Origin: Erodium maritimum | Taxonomy: Eukaryota; Streptophyta; Magnoliopsida; Geraniales; Geraniaceae | NCBI GenBank assembly: GCA_963921825.1 | Contig: OY997594.1 | Coordinates: forward strand, 66,697,675-66,761,674 | Direction of reading: 5' to 3' | Length of the DNA: 64,000 bases | In this document: positions 35,674-45,261 of the stretch, one piece after another | Numbering within the stretch: position 1 is the first letter of the stretch | Layout: each line of letters starts with the position of its first letter | The notes under the pieces: generated by a model | Told to the model about the DNA's origin: nothing | Database searches by the model: none | The model's input: only the letters and a program-made list of their open reading frames with translations | Made by a program: the position numbers and the translations under genes

Positions 35674-36132
35674 GGTGAGACCGAAGACCATATGCATGAG
35701 GCTCCAATTGGAGTCGTGTCAGGCTCGGGTGATAACGCAACCCATACGAAGGAGGCCCATGTTGGGGTTAATTTAGAGAACACTGATCTGGTGGCCTAGG
35801 GCCTTGGCCCTTTTCTTTTGGGTACGGGAAGTGAGCTTGATGGACCTCACGCTGCTGGGGCGATAGCAATTTCTGTTTCGAAGGACTCGATCTCGGTTAT
35901 CGGGGATGAGGCCAGTCCTTGGAAAGATGCCTCGATTAAACTCTTGATATTTAGGGGTCGGGTTACTAAGAAGCATACTTCTTTAGGTGCCATGATCTAT
36001 ATTAAGCCTACAACACGGTCCATGAGTCGGGAAAGGGCTATCCAAGTTGCACCTTCTGCTGTGGATATGTGGAATCAGACGGCTCTTAAGTCACCTAAGG
36101 GAGCTCTCTCGAGAGTCAAGGAGATTAGCAAT
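35674..36132 (+). pseudogene. RRM-LINE ORF1, C-terminal part
   Basis: It continues the ORF1 interrupted at 31113. The largest open piece (35818-36135) ends SRVKEISN. One in-frame TAG lies near 35798. No domain recognised. The assignment rests on the shared duplication and on the LINE tail that follows. Confidence 0.55.
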
Positions 36133-36359
36133 TAAATTTGTGTTTTCTTTAGCCCGTTTTGTTCGTTTTTATTTTTGTTTCTAAGGGATTACTCTTCCTT
36201 GGTGTTAAAGGCTTTTCTTTTAAGCTCCATTGTCGGGAGCTCCTCCGTAATCGTGTTTTGATCTTTCGACCTTAAGATGTTTTCCTGCTTGGAAAGTCTC
36301 TCTTTTTAATTAAAAACATGTGCTTATCAAAAAACAAATCAGAGGTTGATTTTAGCACG

Positions 36360-36750
36360 TATTGAAATATGAAGCAGGTAGGGGAAATCAGGACAAATTT
36401 TGTCTGCATGCCATTGCCACCAGAAGATTGTTTGAAAGAGTCTTCGACAGAAAAACCTTGATGTGGGGCGAGATGGGGAGATCCCAAGTGGCGCTCCAAA
36501 TAGATGTCCCTGTTGCATCCGACCAATCCCCACGAAGCTCTAGATAACCACCCTTTGATGTATAAACCCCTTTCAAGTCTCTATACATGTACCAATAGTC
36601 AGGTACTCGAGTTTGAGCCAACCGGATTGCCAGAATCTCCCTCTGACCCCAGTTTGAGAAGAGGGCTTGTATAGAGGGGGCACACCTAGCTCGACGATTA
36701 GGATCCACGAGGGAGCAAACTAATCAGCCTTCAAATGTCGGCGTTGTGGC
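36360..36750 (-). pseudogene. LINE ORF2 zf-RVT fragment
   Basis: DYWYMYRDLKGVYTSKGGYL, then WDLPISPHIKVFLSKTLSNN, is typical of the zinc-binding RT-associated region (zf-RVT) downstream of RT in plant LINEs. Strand and order fit the RNase H piece at 29590-30040. Confidence 0.65.
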
Positions 36751-36946
36751 GTGAATCCATGGTTCATCTTCCAATAGCCACGAAGAACCTTTGATCATGG
36801 TTGTTGTCCCCGATTATATTGATCGTCTAACCCCCTGAAGTTAAACGTTTTGGGACGTCCGGACGTTGTCCTAAAGGAAGATAGGGTTCAGGTTGTGGCT
36901 TGCATATATGAAGACCCCTGCGGAGAAGTATCAGGCCTTGAAAATT

Positions 36947-37388
36947 AGGGGAACCATGGTTCCTAACCTACTTTGAGATTTTTTTTCGCGATCCTAACCT
37001 GAGATTACTTTTCGTTGCATTTCTCAACTATCACATTTCCATTTTTTGCACGAAGTATCAATTTCCATCAAATTTAACAGGGACATTAGTTTTGGATGGG
37101 AAAAGTCCAAAATGCTCTCAGCAAAAAATGTTATTCCGTGCAAAAAATGGAAAGGTCATAGTTGGGAAGTGCAAAAAAAAGGTCAAGCCCAACTTCAAGT
37201 TATTGACTTTTGTTGAAGGCATTTCTATCTTTTCAAATCCATAATTAACCTCCTTGTTAATTTTAACGACACACGATGTTCCGTGCAAAAAAATATATAG
37301 ATCATAGTTGGGAAATGCAACGAAAGGTAAACCCAAGTTGGAATAGCGAAAACAAAGCTCAACATAAGTTAGGAACCATGGTTTCCCC
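36947..37388. mobile_element. Mutator-like MITE (442 bp)
   Basis: It is flanked by ttgaaaatt (36938-36946, 37389-37397). Inverted ends of about 48 bp start ggggaaccatggttcctaac. The interior is non-coding. Confidence 0.75.
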
Positions 37389-37767
37389 TTGAAAATTCGG
37401 CCCATCAAACTATAGAGCTCATTCAGTAGTTTCCACCCTCAGTATTCTCCAAAAGTGAAATATTTGTGTCTAATAATTTTCGAAAACCCATACTACCTCC
37501 AACTTGGGCCCATAAAGTTTGGCATAGTCATGTCATATTATGGGCATGGACGCCCTTGGATTTGACCCAGTTAAAATACCAAGGTCAGTACATTTGGCCA
37601 CATAAATAGTTGAGTTATCTTTTAAAGTATTTTTCTCCATTTTTTACCCTTTTCCTTGAAAAATAACACAAAATTTTAGATTAATCAGCTGAAGCCAAGA
37701 AATATGAAACAAACAGTAACTCATCAAACCTAAAGAACCAACATAGGGTTACATGTACTGGATCCAA

Positions 37768-39138
37768 GAGGAGAAATCTGGTGAGAACCATGTTTTAACG
37801 TACGAACCGCGAGAACCAATCTAAGTCATCAATTTTAAGAATAGATGGATGAGATGCATTTGAGTAGTTGACTTGTTGACTGCAAAAAAACAACACTTTT
37901 TAGTTAGTGGTAAAGAATTTTTAGTAAAACTATCATATTATTTTTTTTAACCAAATCACTAATTTAATTTTTCCCGCTTCGTTTGAACTCCGATTGGCTT
38001 CAAACTTGCGCCATTAGTTTTGTTTTTATATGGGCTTTCATTCAAGATCAGTCATGAATATATTTTGAAGCACGAAATTTTTTTTATTTCGGGCTTGTTT
38101 TTTTTGTAAAAAAAACTGGGTAATTTTTATCAACACATTGTTCTGGATTTATCAACACTTTTACATTGGTTTTATCAACACTTTACACTGGTTTTATCAC
38201 CTCATTTTCCAAAACTGATCATGATTTTATCACCTCATCGCGTGCTTTTTATGAACACTAGTTTTATCAACACTAAACACTAGGTTTATCATTCAAATTA
38301 CGTGTGTTTTATCACCCCCATCACATGTTTTTTTGAAGCACGAAAAAAAAATTATTTCGGGGCTGGTTTTTAAAGAAATTATATATGGGTAATTTTTATC
38401 AACACTTTGCTCTAGGTTTATCAACGCTTTACCCTGATTTTATCAACATTTTACAATGGTTTTATCACCCCATTCTCCAAAACTGATCATGATTTTTATC
38501 ATCTCATCACGGGATTTATATGAACACCAATTTTATCAACACTAAACACTAGATTTATCATTGAATTACGTGTTTTTATCACCCCATCACAAGTTTTTTT
38601 TATCAACGTTAAACTCTAGTGTATCACACTTATTATCAAAAATGAAAATGGTTTTTATCACCTCATTATTTGTTTCTTATCACCTCATTACATGTTTTTT
38701 ATCAACATTTAGCACTAGTTTGGTACTCCGATATAAAACATTTATTAGGGAACATTTATCAACGCTCAACATTATTTTTATCACATTGATATAAATTTTT
38801 GTTTTCGTGCTTCAAAATATATTCATGAGTGATCTTTATTTTAAGCCCTTGAAAAAAGAAAAATATTGGAGCAAGTTTGAAGTTAATCGGAGTTCAAACG
38901 AATCGGGAAATATTAAATTAGTGAATTGGTGAAGAAAAAAATGGACACTTGTTCACATGGCACCATGCTATTACAATTATGCCCTTGCTTGTGTGAGAAT
39001 AGATGAAATTGGCGTGGATGGGGGTTGGATTGGGGTGATGATGTGGCATTTTGATGAGTGTTGGATCATAGGTGATAGTGGTTAGGATTGGTTCTCACGG
39101 TTCCTATGTTAAGAGTGGTTCTCAATAGATTTCTCCTC
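37768..39138. mobile_element. Mutator-like non-autonomous element, copy 2
   Basis: A 1371-bp relative of 23878-25241 with the same terminal and inner inverted repeats and tttatcaacactt arrays. It is flanked by the 10-bp duplication ctggatccaa (37758-37767, 39139-39148). It lies within a retroposon-like sequence (37700-39790). Confidence 0.88.
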
Positions 39139-39148
39139 CTGGATCCAA

Positions 39149-39790
39149 AACTCAAATAGCATTACAATAAGCTCAATACAAAAACGATACAGAGATCAAA
39201 CCCTAAAACACCATAACAACTTACGAGTTCCGAGTTCTCATCAGACGATCCCCCCCAACCAACGGAATCGATCAGATCTCACCGACCCAAATTCATACCG
39301 AAATCCGAGTTCTCATGCCTACCGAACCAAGACTTGGTACCACCAAACCAGGACTCGGTAAGCACTCACCACGCCCCGAGGTCAACACCATATCCTAAAA
39401 CGTTGGGAAAAAAGGGAGTCGAAGAACATCGCGGAGAGAAGTCGTTCGCCATGACTAGATCTGAAAATCCTCACATATCCAAGAAAGACGGTCCGACGGA
39501 GGGCCAACACCCAAAAGCACGACTGCCCGAGGGGAGAATGAATATGTACACCAATTTTTTTTCCTATACATGGGAAGAAATCCAAACGCCCAAGAACAAT
39601 ACGAAGTTCAGCGAATACGAGGAAGAGAGAAGGTGATAACAAACTCACCAAATCTAGGAGATGTCAAAACAAATCGAATGATCGAGAACCACCGGAGCAT
39701 GGGAACACCAAGAACTAGAGGGGGAAGTAGCTTCAGTAGTTCCCATGACCACCAAAGGACCACATGAGCTGCCGGCAAGAGAGGGAAAGC
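39149..39790 (-). mobile_element. Retroposon-like remnant
   Basis: Non-coding, with the same GA-rich minus-strand style as 3777-5895 and 25841-26778. It continues left of the Mutator-like copy. Ends unknown. Confidence 0.35.
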
Positions 39791-39924
39791 GCGGCTAAGA
39801 TTTCTTAATTTTTAGATTTATTAATTTAAGATTAAAAATTAAGATATTAATTTTTTTTTTGAAATTAAGATATTAATTTTTTATTACCCAATTATGATTT
39901 TATTCATTTAATATTACATTAATT

Positions 39925-40854
39925 ATTGATTTTTCAATAGGGTAGTTGAGAATGATGCGGTAGCGTCGCTTTCTCTCTACTAGGGTTTTGACCCCTGCAG
40001 GACAGGCACAATGTCGCGTCGCTTCCGACCTATTTCCAGCTCCTCTCTCTCGCCTCTAGTCACCACGGTGTTGGCTCCACTCTGCCACCAACATCGTGTC
40101 TCCGGTCTCATCTCCGCCCCCTACGACTATTAGGGTTTCCTTGTCCTTAGCACGCCGTCGTCGCTCCTGGCCTATGTCCGGCTCCTTGGCTATGCCCACG
40201 CCGAAGCCCCCGCCTCCATTGAAGCCGCCAGCGGTGTACCCACCTCCTTGGCCTCATTTTCGATCTCTATCCCGATTCTAGGGTACTATGAACAATGGGT
40301 TTAGGGTTATTTCACATGTTCTGTTCTTTTTTACAAGGATAATCACTTGCGGGCGATAGATTAGAGCTTCTACTCAAGGACTCGACGATCATAGTGTCGG
40401 TTTCACATCAGAAGAAGTATGTCGCCTTCTGGGGACCCAACGGTATACAAGCCCTACTTTGAGCAGTGTTCGTCCTCTTCGTTCTCTATCACGATTCTGG
40501 TTTACTATGTTCGAGGGGTTTTGGTTTACTTTACATATTCTATTCCTTTTTGCACAATTCATCATTCGCGAGAGATGGTTTAGGTTTTCTACTCAATGAC
40601 TCAACGATCACAGATTCGATTTTACATCAGAAGAAGTGTGTCGCCTTCGGGGGACCCAACGGTATACAAACCCTACTTTGAGCGGTGTTCGTCAATCTTT
40701 TTTATTTTGTCTTAGTTAGCCTTAATGGCACTCCGTTAAAAAATGTCCTAGGCATTTACGTAGTTATAGGGTTATTGTGTTTGTCCCGTCAGGGCCTGCA
40801 GACATGTACTAGCTCTTTTTAAAGGAATGAAAGTTGCCCTTACTCTAAAAAAAG
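39925..40854 (+). mobile_element. Poly(A) retroposon with internal duplication
   Basis: It is flanked by attacattaatt (39913-39924 and 40855-40866) and ends taaaaaaag. Two related segments of about 195 bp (about 40282-40465 and 40495-40695) share tcagaagaagt(a/g)tgtcgcctt and ggacccaacggtatacaa. The only ORF (40096-40281) is proline-rich and unrecognised. The AT-rich duplication is moderately persuasive. Confidence 0.55.
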
Positions 40855-40866
40855 ATTACATTAATT

Positions 40867-41274
40867 TAATTATTTTATTTATAAAAAAAATAATTTTTAT
40901 TTTTGTTCAAATTTATATAATTTTATTTATATTGGTTTGTTTCCTTCATTGTTTGTTTTATTTATTAATATTCATTGTACTTTTTTTGTTCATTTCCAAA
41001 AAAAATAATATTAGTTTGATTGAAACCGTACAGGAAGATACATGTAAAGAAAATGATTGTTATCATTTTTATTTTTAGTTCATCAAATCGATAAATTAAA
41101 TATTAATGAATCATTTTGAAATTTAATGAGTAATTCTAATTGTTCTCTCATTAAAAAATTGAATATTAAATTTGATTTCTAAAAATACTCATTTAATTCT
41201 TATATTTAACTAATAATTAATAAATTACCTTTGCTTTCATTTTATTTTATTTAAAAAAAATATATTAGACTCGA
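40867..41274. other. AT-rich intergenic DNA
   Basis: No feature recognised. Confidence 0.5.
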
Positions 41275-41470
41275 AATAAACTAATCGGTCTATTTCCTCT
41301 ATAACGGGAATTCAATTAGACTCACAAATCCAATCTAATGTCATCTAATTTTCTAAAGTAGCCCAATTAAAATAGGATTAGACCGTTGTGGAAGGTCTTA
41401 TCATCCCGACCATCATTTATGTTATATATACACGCGCATGCCAAGTTTTAAGACATCCCAAGTTAAAATA
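41275..41470 (+). promoter_or_regulatory. Duplicated UBL-type promoter, upstream copy
   Basis: It is about 85% similar to 42355-42548. Shared blocks are attagactcacaaatccaat, agcccaattaaaa, gattagaccg, ggaaggtcttatca and a TATA-like ttatatatacacgcgcatg. It now precedes a zinc-knuckle ORF instead of a UBL ORF. Confidence 0.7.
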
Positions 41471-41472
41471 GG

Positions 41473-42063
41473 ATGTGTTGTGAGGGCACGGTTATGGTCC
41501 GCTTCTGTCACCTCATCGAGCGGCCCATACGGCGAGGGATGGTCCTACGGTTCATGGAGTTCCCGAACCCGGTTAAGATCGAGCTGACTTACACAAAGCT
41601 CCCGAGCTTCTGCTACAACTGTGGGAGGCTTGGACACATCGTTAAGGATTGCGCATGGGAAGTCCGAAGCACCCCACAGTATGACTCATCTCTTCTGGAG
41701 TATCAAAGGGAAGCAGGTGAAGCCGTATGCAACGGACTGGAGTGCGTCTATTCAGTCGTCTGCCCTACCTAGCTCTATGAATGTCTCCTTGAGCACTATA
41801 CCTAAAGACTCCTTACCTTTGAATGGGAGTCCCCGGGTATCCCCGAGCACTGTACCTAACCGTACTGCGGCTTGAGTCAACACCCGGATGGTGACCATCC
41901 AGATACCGGGGTGGGGTCGGTCCCTGAAGTTCCAACTCCCATTTCTAGGGAGCCTGATGTTGTGGGAGCTATTGTGATTGGAGTGCTCAAGAGGTCTGAC
42001 GCTGGAGAGCCTCGAGATGATCAGGCGAGGGCTGGTAAACAGCCCCGCCAAGTGGAATGTTAG
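41473..42063 (+). pseudogene. LINE ORF1 zinc-knuckle fragment behind a UBL-type promoter
   Basis: The ORF from 41473 holds the DUF4283-to-knuckle junction (RFMEFPNPVKIELTYTKLPS) and an intact CCHC: CYNCGRLGHIVKDC. This is the nucleic-acid-binding end of a plant LINE ORF1. The frame ends at 41770; later text in other frames (to 42063) looks like the same ORF1 C-terminus. It starts 2 bp after the duplicated promoter, so it could be expressed as a short knuckle protein; that is inference. Confidence 0.6.
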
Positions 42064-42354
42064 ACCACATGAGCAACAGGGACTGGCCCTATGAGGGGTC
42101 CCTGGTCAATGCTTTTCCTCCCACCATTATTATTGAAGTCCTTGACCAGTTTTTGGAGCAGGAATTCCAATACCACGTTTTCAACCCTCGTATTCTATCT
42201 TTGTCTATATATGGCATCCAAATACCGTCTGTGATAGTTCTAGTATTAAAAGGATCAGTAAACCATTGTTATTTTGTTTGACTTTAGTGGTCAGGGAGTA
42301 TGTTTTCTAACGAACATCGATCACCTGATATATCATTTATAAAATTGCACCTTT

Positions 42355-42548
42355 CATTCAAGAAAGATTAATCGATCTATCTTCACTGTAACGAAAATTC
42401 TATTAGACTCACAAATCCAATCCAACATCATCTAATTTTCTTAAAAGTAGCCCAATTAAAACAGGATTAGACCGCTGTGGAAGGTCTTATCACCCTGAGC
42501 ATCATTTATGTTATATATACACGCGCATGAGAAGTTTTAAGACATCCC
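42355..42548 (+). promoter_or_regulatory. Promoter of the UBL gene at 42578
   Basis: It contains ttatatatacacgcg (TATA-like, about 42510-42524), about 60 bp before the start codon. Its diverged duplicate lies at 41275-41470. Confidence 0.6.
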
Positions 42549-42577
42549 AAGTTGAAGTAAATTGCCTAAAGGAAAAA

Positions 42578-42943
42578 ATGCAGGTGTTTGTAAAGACAGT
42601 GAGCGGAAAGTGCACAACTGTGGAGGTGGAGAGTTCCGAGGCAATCGAATACATCAAGGTGAAGATGCAACAACACAAGAAGCAGCCGGAGGATGAGGAT
42701 TGTCTTCAAATATATGTGAAGATCCTTTCCGGAAAGACCATTCCTTTGCAGGTTCAGAGCTCTGATACTATTTACAGTGTCAAGGCTAAGATTCATGGCA
42801 GAGAGGGCTATCCGCCGGAGCAGCAGGGGCTCCTCTTGGGCAGGAAGCAACTCGAGGATGAGTGGACCCTTTGCGATTACAACATTCAGAACGACTCTGT
42901 CCTTGACTTGGTTCTCAGTCTCGGTCGCACATATCGATGTTAG
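42578..42943 (+). CDS. Half-UBL plus UBL protein
   Basis: The intact 121-residue single-exon ORF begins at the Met of [18 protein letters not shown]. An upstream in-frame Met (42527) lies in the leader and gives no homology. Residues 1-42 match only the first half of ubiquitin (beta1-beta2-alpha1). A complete UBL follows: [49 protein letters not shown] and LDLVLSLG, ending RTYRC. The diglycine is absent and a terminal Cys is present, so conjugation by the ubiquitin route is not expected. The design equals that of the first part of the gene at 12028. Frame integrity over both parts suggests it is or recently was functional. Confidence 0.8.
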   Translation: MQVFVKTVSGKCTTVEVESSEAIEYIKVKMQQHKKQPEDEDCLQIYVKILSGKTIPLQVQSSDTIYSVKAKIHGREGYPPEQQGLLLGRKQLEDEWTLCDYNIQNDSVLDLVLSLGRTYRC

Positions 42944-43261
42944 TGGATCTGTTTTGGTATCATCTCTCTTTTGTTTGTGTCCTGTTTTGGTACTATGATC
43001 TGTGTCACTCATTTGGGTCTCTTTTGTTAAGCTTCTGCTTGTATGTAAAAGGTCTTTTAGGATGTGTTCAAAATCATGTAAGAAAGTTCTGTTAGTTTCG
43101 TCTCTTTTGTGAAGTTTCTGCTTATATGAAAAGTTCCGCTGGGATGGGTTCAAATCATTTGAATACCATACGAGGTTGGTGATTCCGACATCGTAGAAAA
43201 TGTCGGGTTGGAAAAAATCTCGGGTAACTATCTTATCCGTTGGAGACCAGGTCAGAAAAAA
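42944..43261 (+). other. 3' flank of UBL gene
   Basis: The likely 3' UTR contains a diverged direct repeat (gtctcttttgt(t/g)aagcttctgctt...) at about 43016-43070 and 43098-43155. Confidence 0.5.
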
Positions 43262-43333
43262 GGGGCATTCCGAGAATTGAACTCGGGACCTCTCGCACCC
43301 TAAGCGAGAATCATACCACTAGACCAAATGCCC
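43262..43333 (-). tRNA. tRNA-Pro (anticodon AGG)
   Basis: 72 nt without intron. Acceptor GGGCATT/AATGCCC, D-arm GTCTAGTGGTATGAT, anticodon stem CTCGC/GCGAG with loop TTAGGGT (AGG), and T-arm CCGAG-TTCAATT-CTCGG all pair. A T6 run just downstream (plus-strand 43255-43260) fits a Pol III terminator. Confidence 0.96.
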
Positions 43334-43464
43334 TTATATGCTCCCTTTTAATACTGTTTATATTTATTTTATTATACTTATTTACTTAACTAGATGTCAT
43401 TTTATTGCGAATTAGTACTCCATCCAAGTGACTCTGACTTGTTCTTTCAAAACCAAAAAGTGAT

Positions 43465-43694
43465 TGTTGTGACCCACGTGTTTTATGGGTGGCCACCACC
43501 ATGGCATGGCCACCATGTGGACATGACTCACCCTTTTAAAGGGTTATATATAGCTACACTTAATTCATGTAAGACATAGTTACAGAAACATGGAAATAAA
43601 AGAGAAAATTACTATATCAAGTTTTGATTATTGTATCAAGGAAAAATCAAGTTCATTCGTTTCGGTTTTGATCGTTTGAGAAATAATCACAACA
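43465..43694 (+). repeat. 5' LTR of copia B
   Basis: 230 bp with TG...CA ends, repeated at 49089. It contains cacgtg and a TATA-like tatatatagc. Confidence 0.8.
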
Positions 43695-44120
43695 CGTTAT
43701 CAGCACGACTCCACTCCGTTGTAATCGTTGATTTTTCTCAAATCGTTATTCAGTACGAACGCTCTGTTCTACTGCTCAGGTATCGGATTTTCAAATTATC
43801 GTTAATTTATTTATATCTGATTCATGCTCGTTTATATAAATTTAATTACAATTTTAATAAGTATGCTCTGTGACTGCCAATGTATATTGGATCTTTCACA
43901 TCAGAAATTTAATGTTTACTGTATACTCGTATTTTACCGTTAATACCTGAATTTAAAATAAAAATAAAAATTCGTTAAAACCTAAACGTTTGGACCGGAA
44001 GTTCCAAGTACATAATACTAGCGACCCGATATGTGTTGGACCAGAAGTTCCAAAATAAAATACCAACGACCTGAAGTCGAGCATTATCCTGACATGCAAT
44101 TATTTTGATCAATGTTCAGG

Positions 44121-45151
44121 ATGGATAACTTCACAAAACTTAATTATGCTCCCCTTAGACTAGACGGGAAGAACTATTATGAGTGGGCGCTAGACACGAC
44201 TTTCCACTTGAGATCTCAGAATCTTGGAGACGTCATAAAATAGGGGAAAAACGAGTCAGTTAAAAACAAAGTCACGACCACAATATTAATCCGTCATCAC
44301 ATGCATAGAGAACTACGACTTGAATATATAATTGACGAAGACCCCCTTAGTTTATGGGTTCAACTCAAGGAGAGGTTTTAGCAAATGAAATCAATAGCTC
44401 TCCCTCGTGCCCAATATGATTGGTCTAACCTCCGGTTCCAGGACTTTAAGTCTATAAATTAGTACAATTCGGCTATGTTTAAAATTGTTTCCAAGCTTCA
44501 CAGTTGTGGTGAGAAAATAATTGACGAATCTATGCTTGAGAAAACATTCTCCACGTTCCATCCCTCGAATATGCTCCTGCAGCAGCAATATCGACAAAAA
44601 GAGTTTAAGAAATTTACAGATCTGATTGCTTGTTTGCTCGTTGCAGAGCAAAACAATGAATTATTAATGAAAAACTATCAAACTCGCCCTGTAGGCAGTG
44701 CTCCATTCCCTGAAGCGAATGTGACAGGATATGATGGTAACTTTGGACCCAGACGAGGCCGAGGACCCTTTAGAGGTCGAGGTCGAGGTCGTGGACGTGG
44801 TCGTAGTCAGGGATATGGGCATAATAATTTCCAACCTTATAAAAAAGATGATAGGGTGTACCACCAGAAGTGGACCCGATATGAGAAAGGAAAAGGCCCA
44901 CAGAACCCGACTCCCAGAAATGCCAAAAATATATGTTACCGTTGTGGGGGACTGATCATTGGTCACGTGTATGTCGTGTGCAAAACCACTTGGTAAAGTT
45001 ATACCAAGAGTCGATAAAGGGAAAAGAGAAGGTCGTTGAGACAAATTTCATTGATCACGTGAGCCCTAAAGATGCTCCGATCAAGCTTTCAGTCTCCGAC
45101 TTCTTTAAAGATGATGACAAAAATGTGGACCGTGATGAAAATGTAGATTAA
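44121..45151 (+). pseudogene. Copia B gag
   Basis: It starts MDNFTKLNYAPLRLDGKNYY and has at least three in-frame stops. An Arg/Gly-rich stretch (GRGRGRGRGRSQG) precedes a CCHC knuckle split by one extra G: CYRCGG is in one frame and TDHWSRVC in the next. Confidence 0.8.
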
Positions 45152-45261
45152 ACTTGTGTGTTTATGTATTCCCCTACTTTAAGTCAGTGTGAAATATATT
45201 TAATGTTTTTGTAATCCTTTCCTAAGTTTATAAACTAATATAATACTTTTTATGAAAGGAT

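Larger units (their letters stand above)
30050..36337 (+). mobile_element. RRM-type ORF1-only LINE, split by an LTR insertion
   Basis: The LINE sequence lies on both sides of the LTR at 31118-35668 (duplication gctta). Without it the element is about 1.7 kb: a leader with a repeated ggccaaagggaagg motif, an RRM ORF1 and a 200-bp 3' tail ending cttatcaaaaaa at about 36325-36336. No EN/RT region exists. The 5' limit and its duplication are uncertain. Confidence 0.6.

Noticed and set aside
40096..40281. Proline-rich 61-codon ORF as a possible small peptide gene
   Set aside because: Sits in a TSD-flanked retroposon with stops on both sides and no recognisable signal peptide or conservation evidence.
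44664..45044. 126-codon frame antisense to copia B gag
   Set aside because: Ser/Thr-rich complement of the Arg/Gly-rich gag segment.
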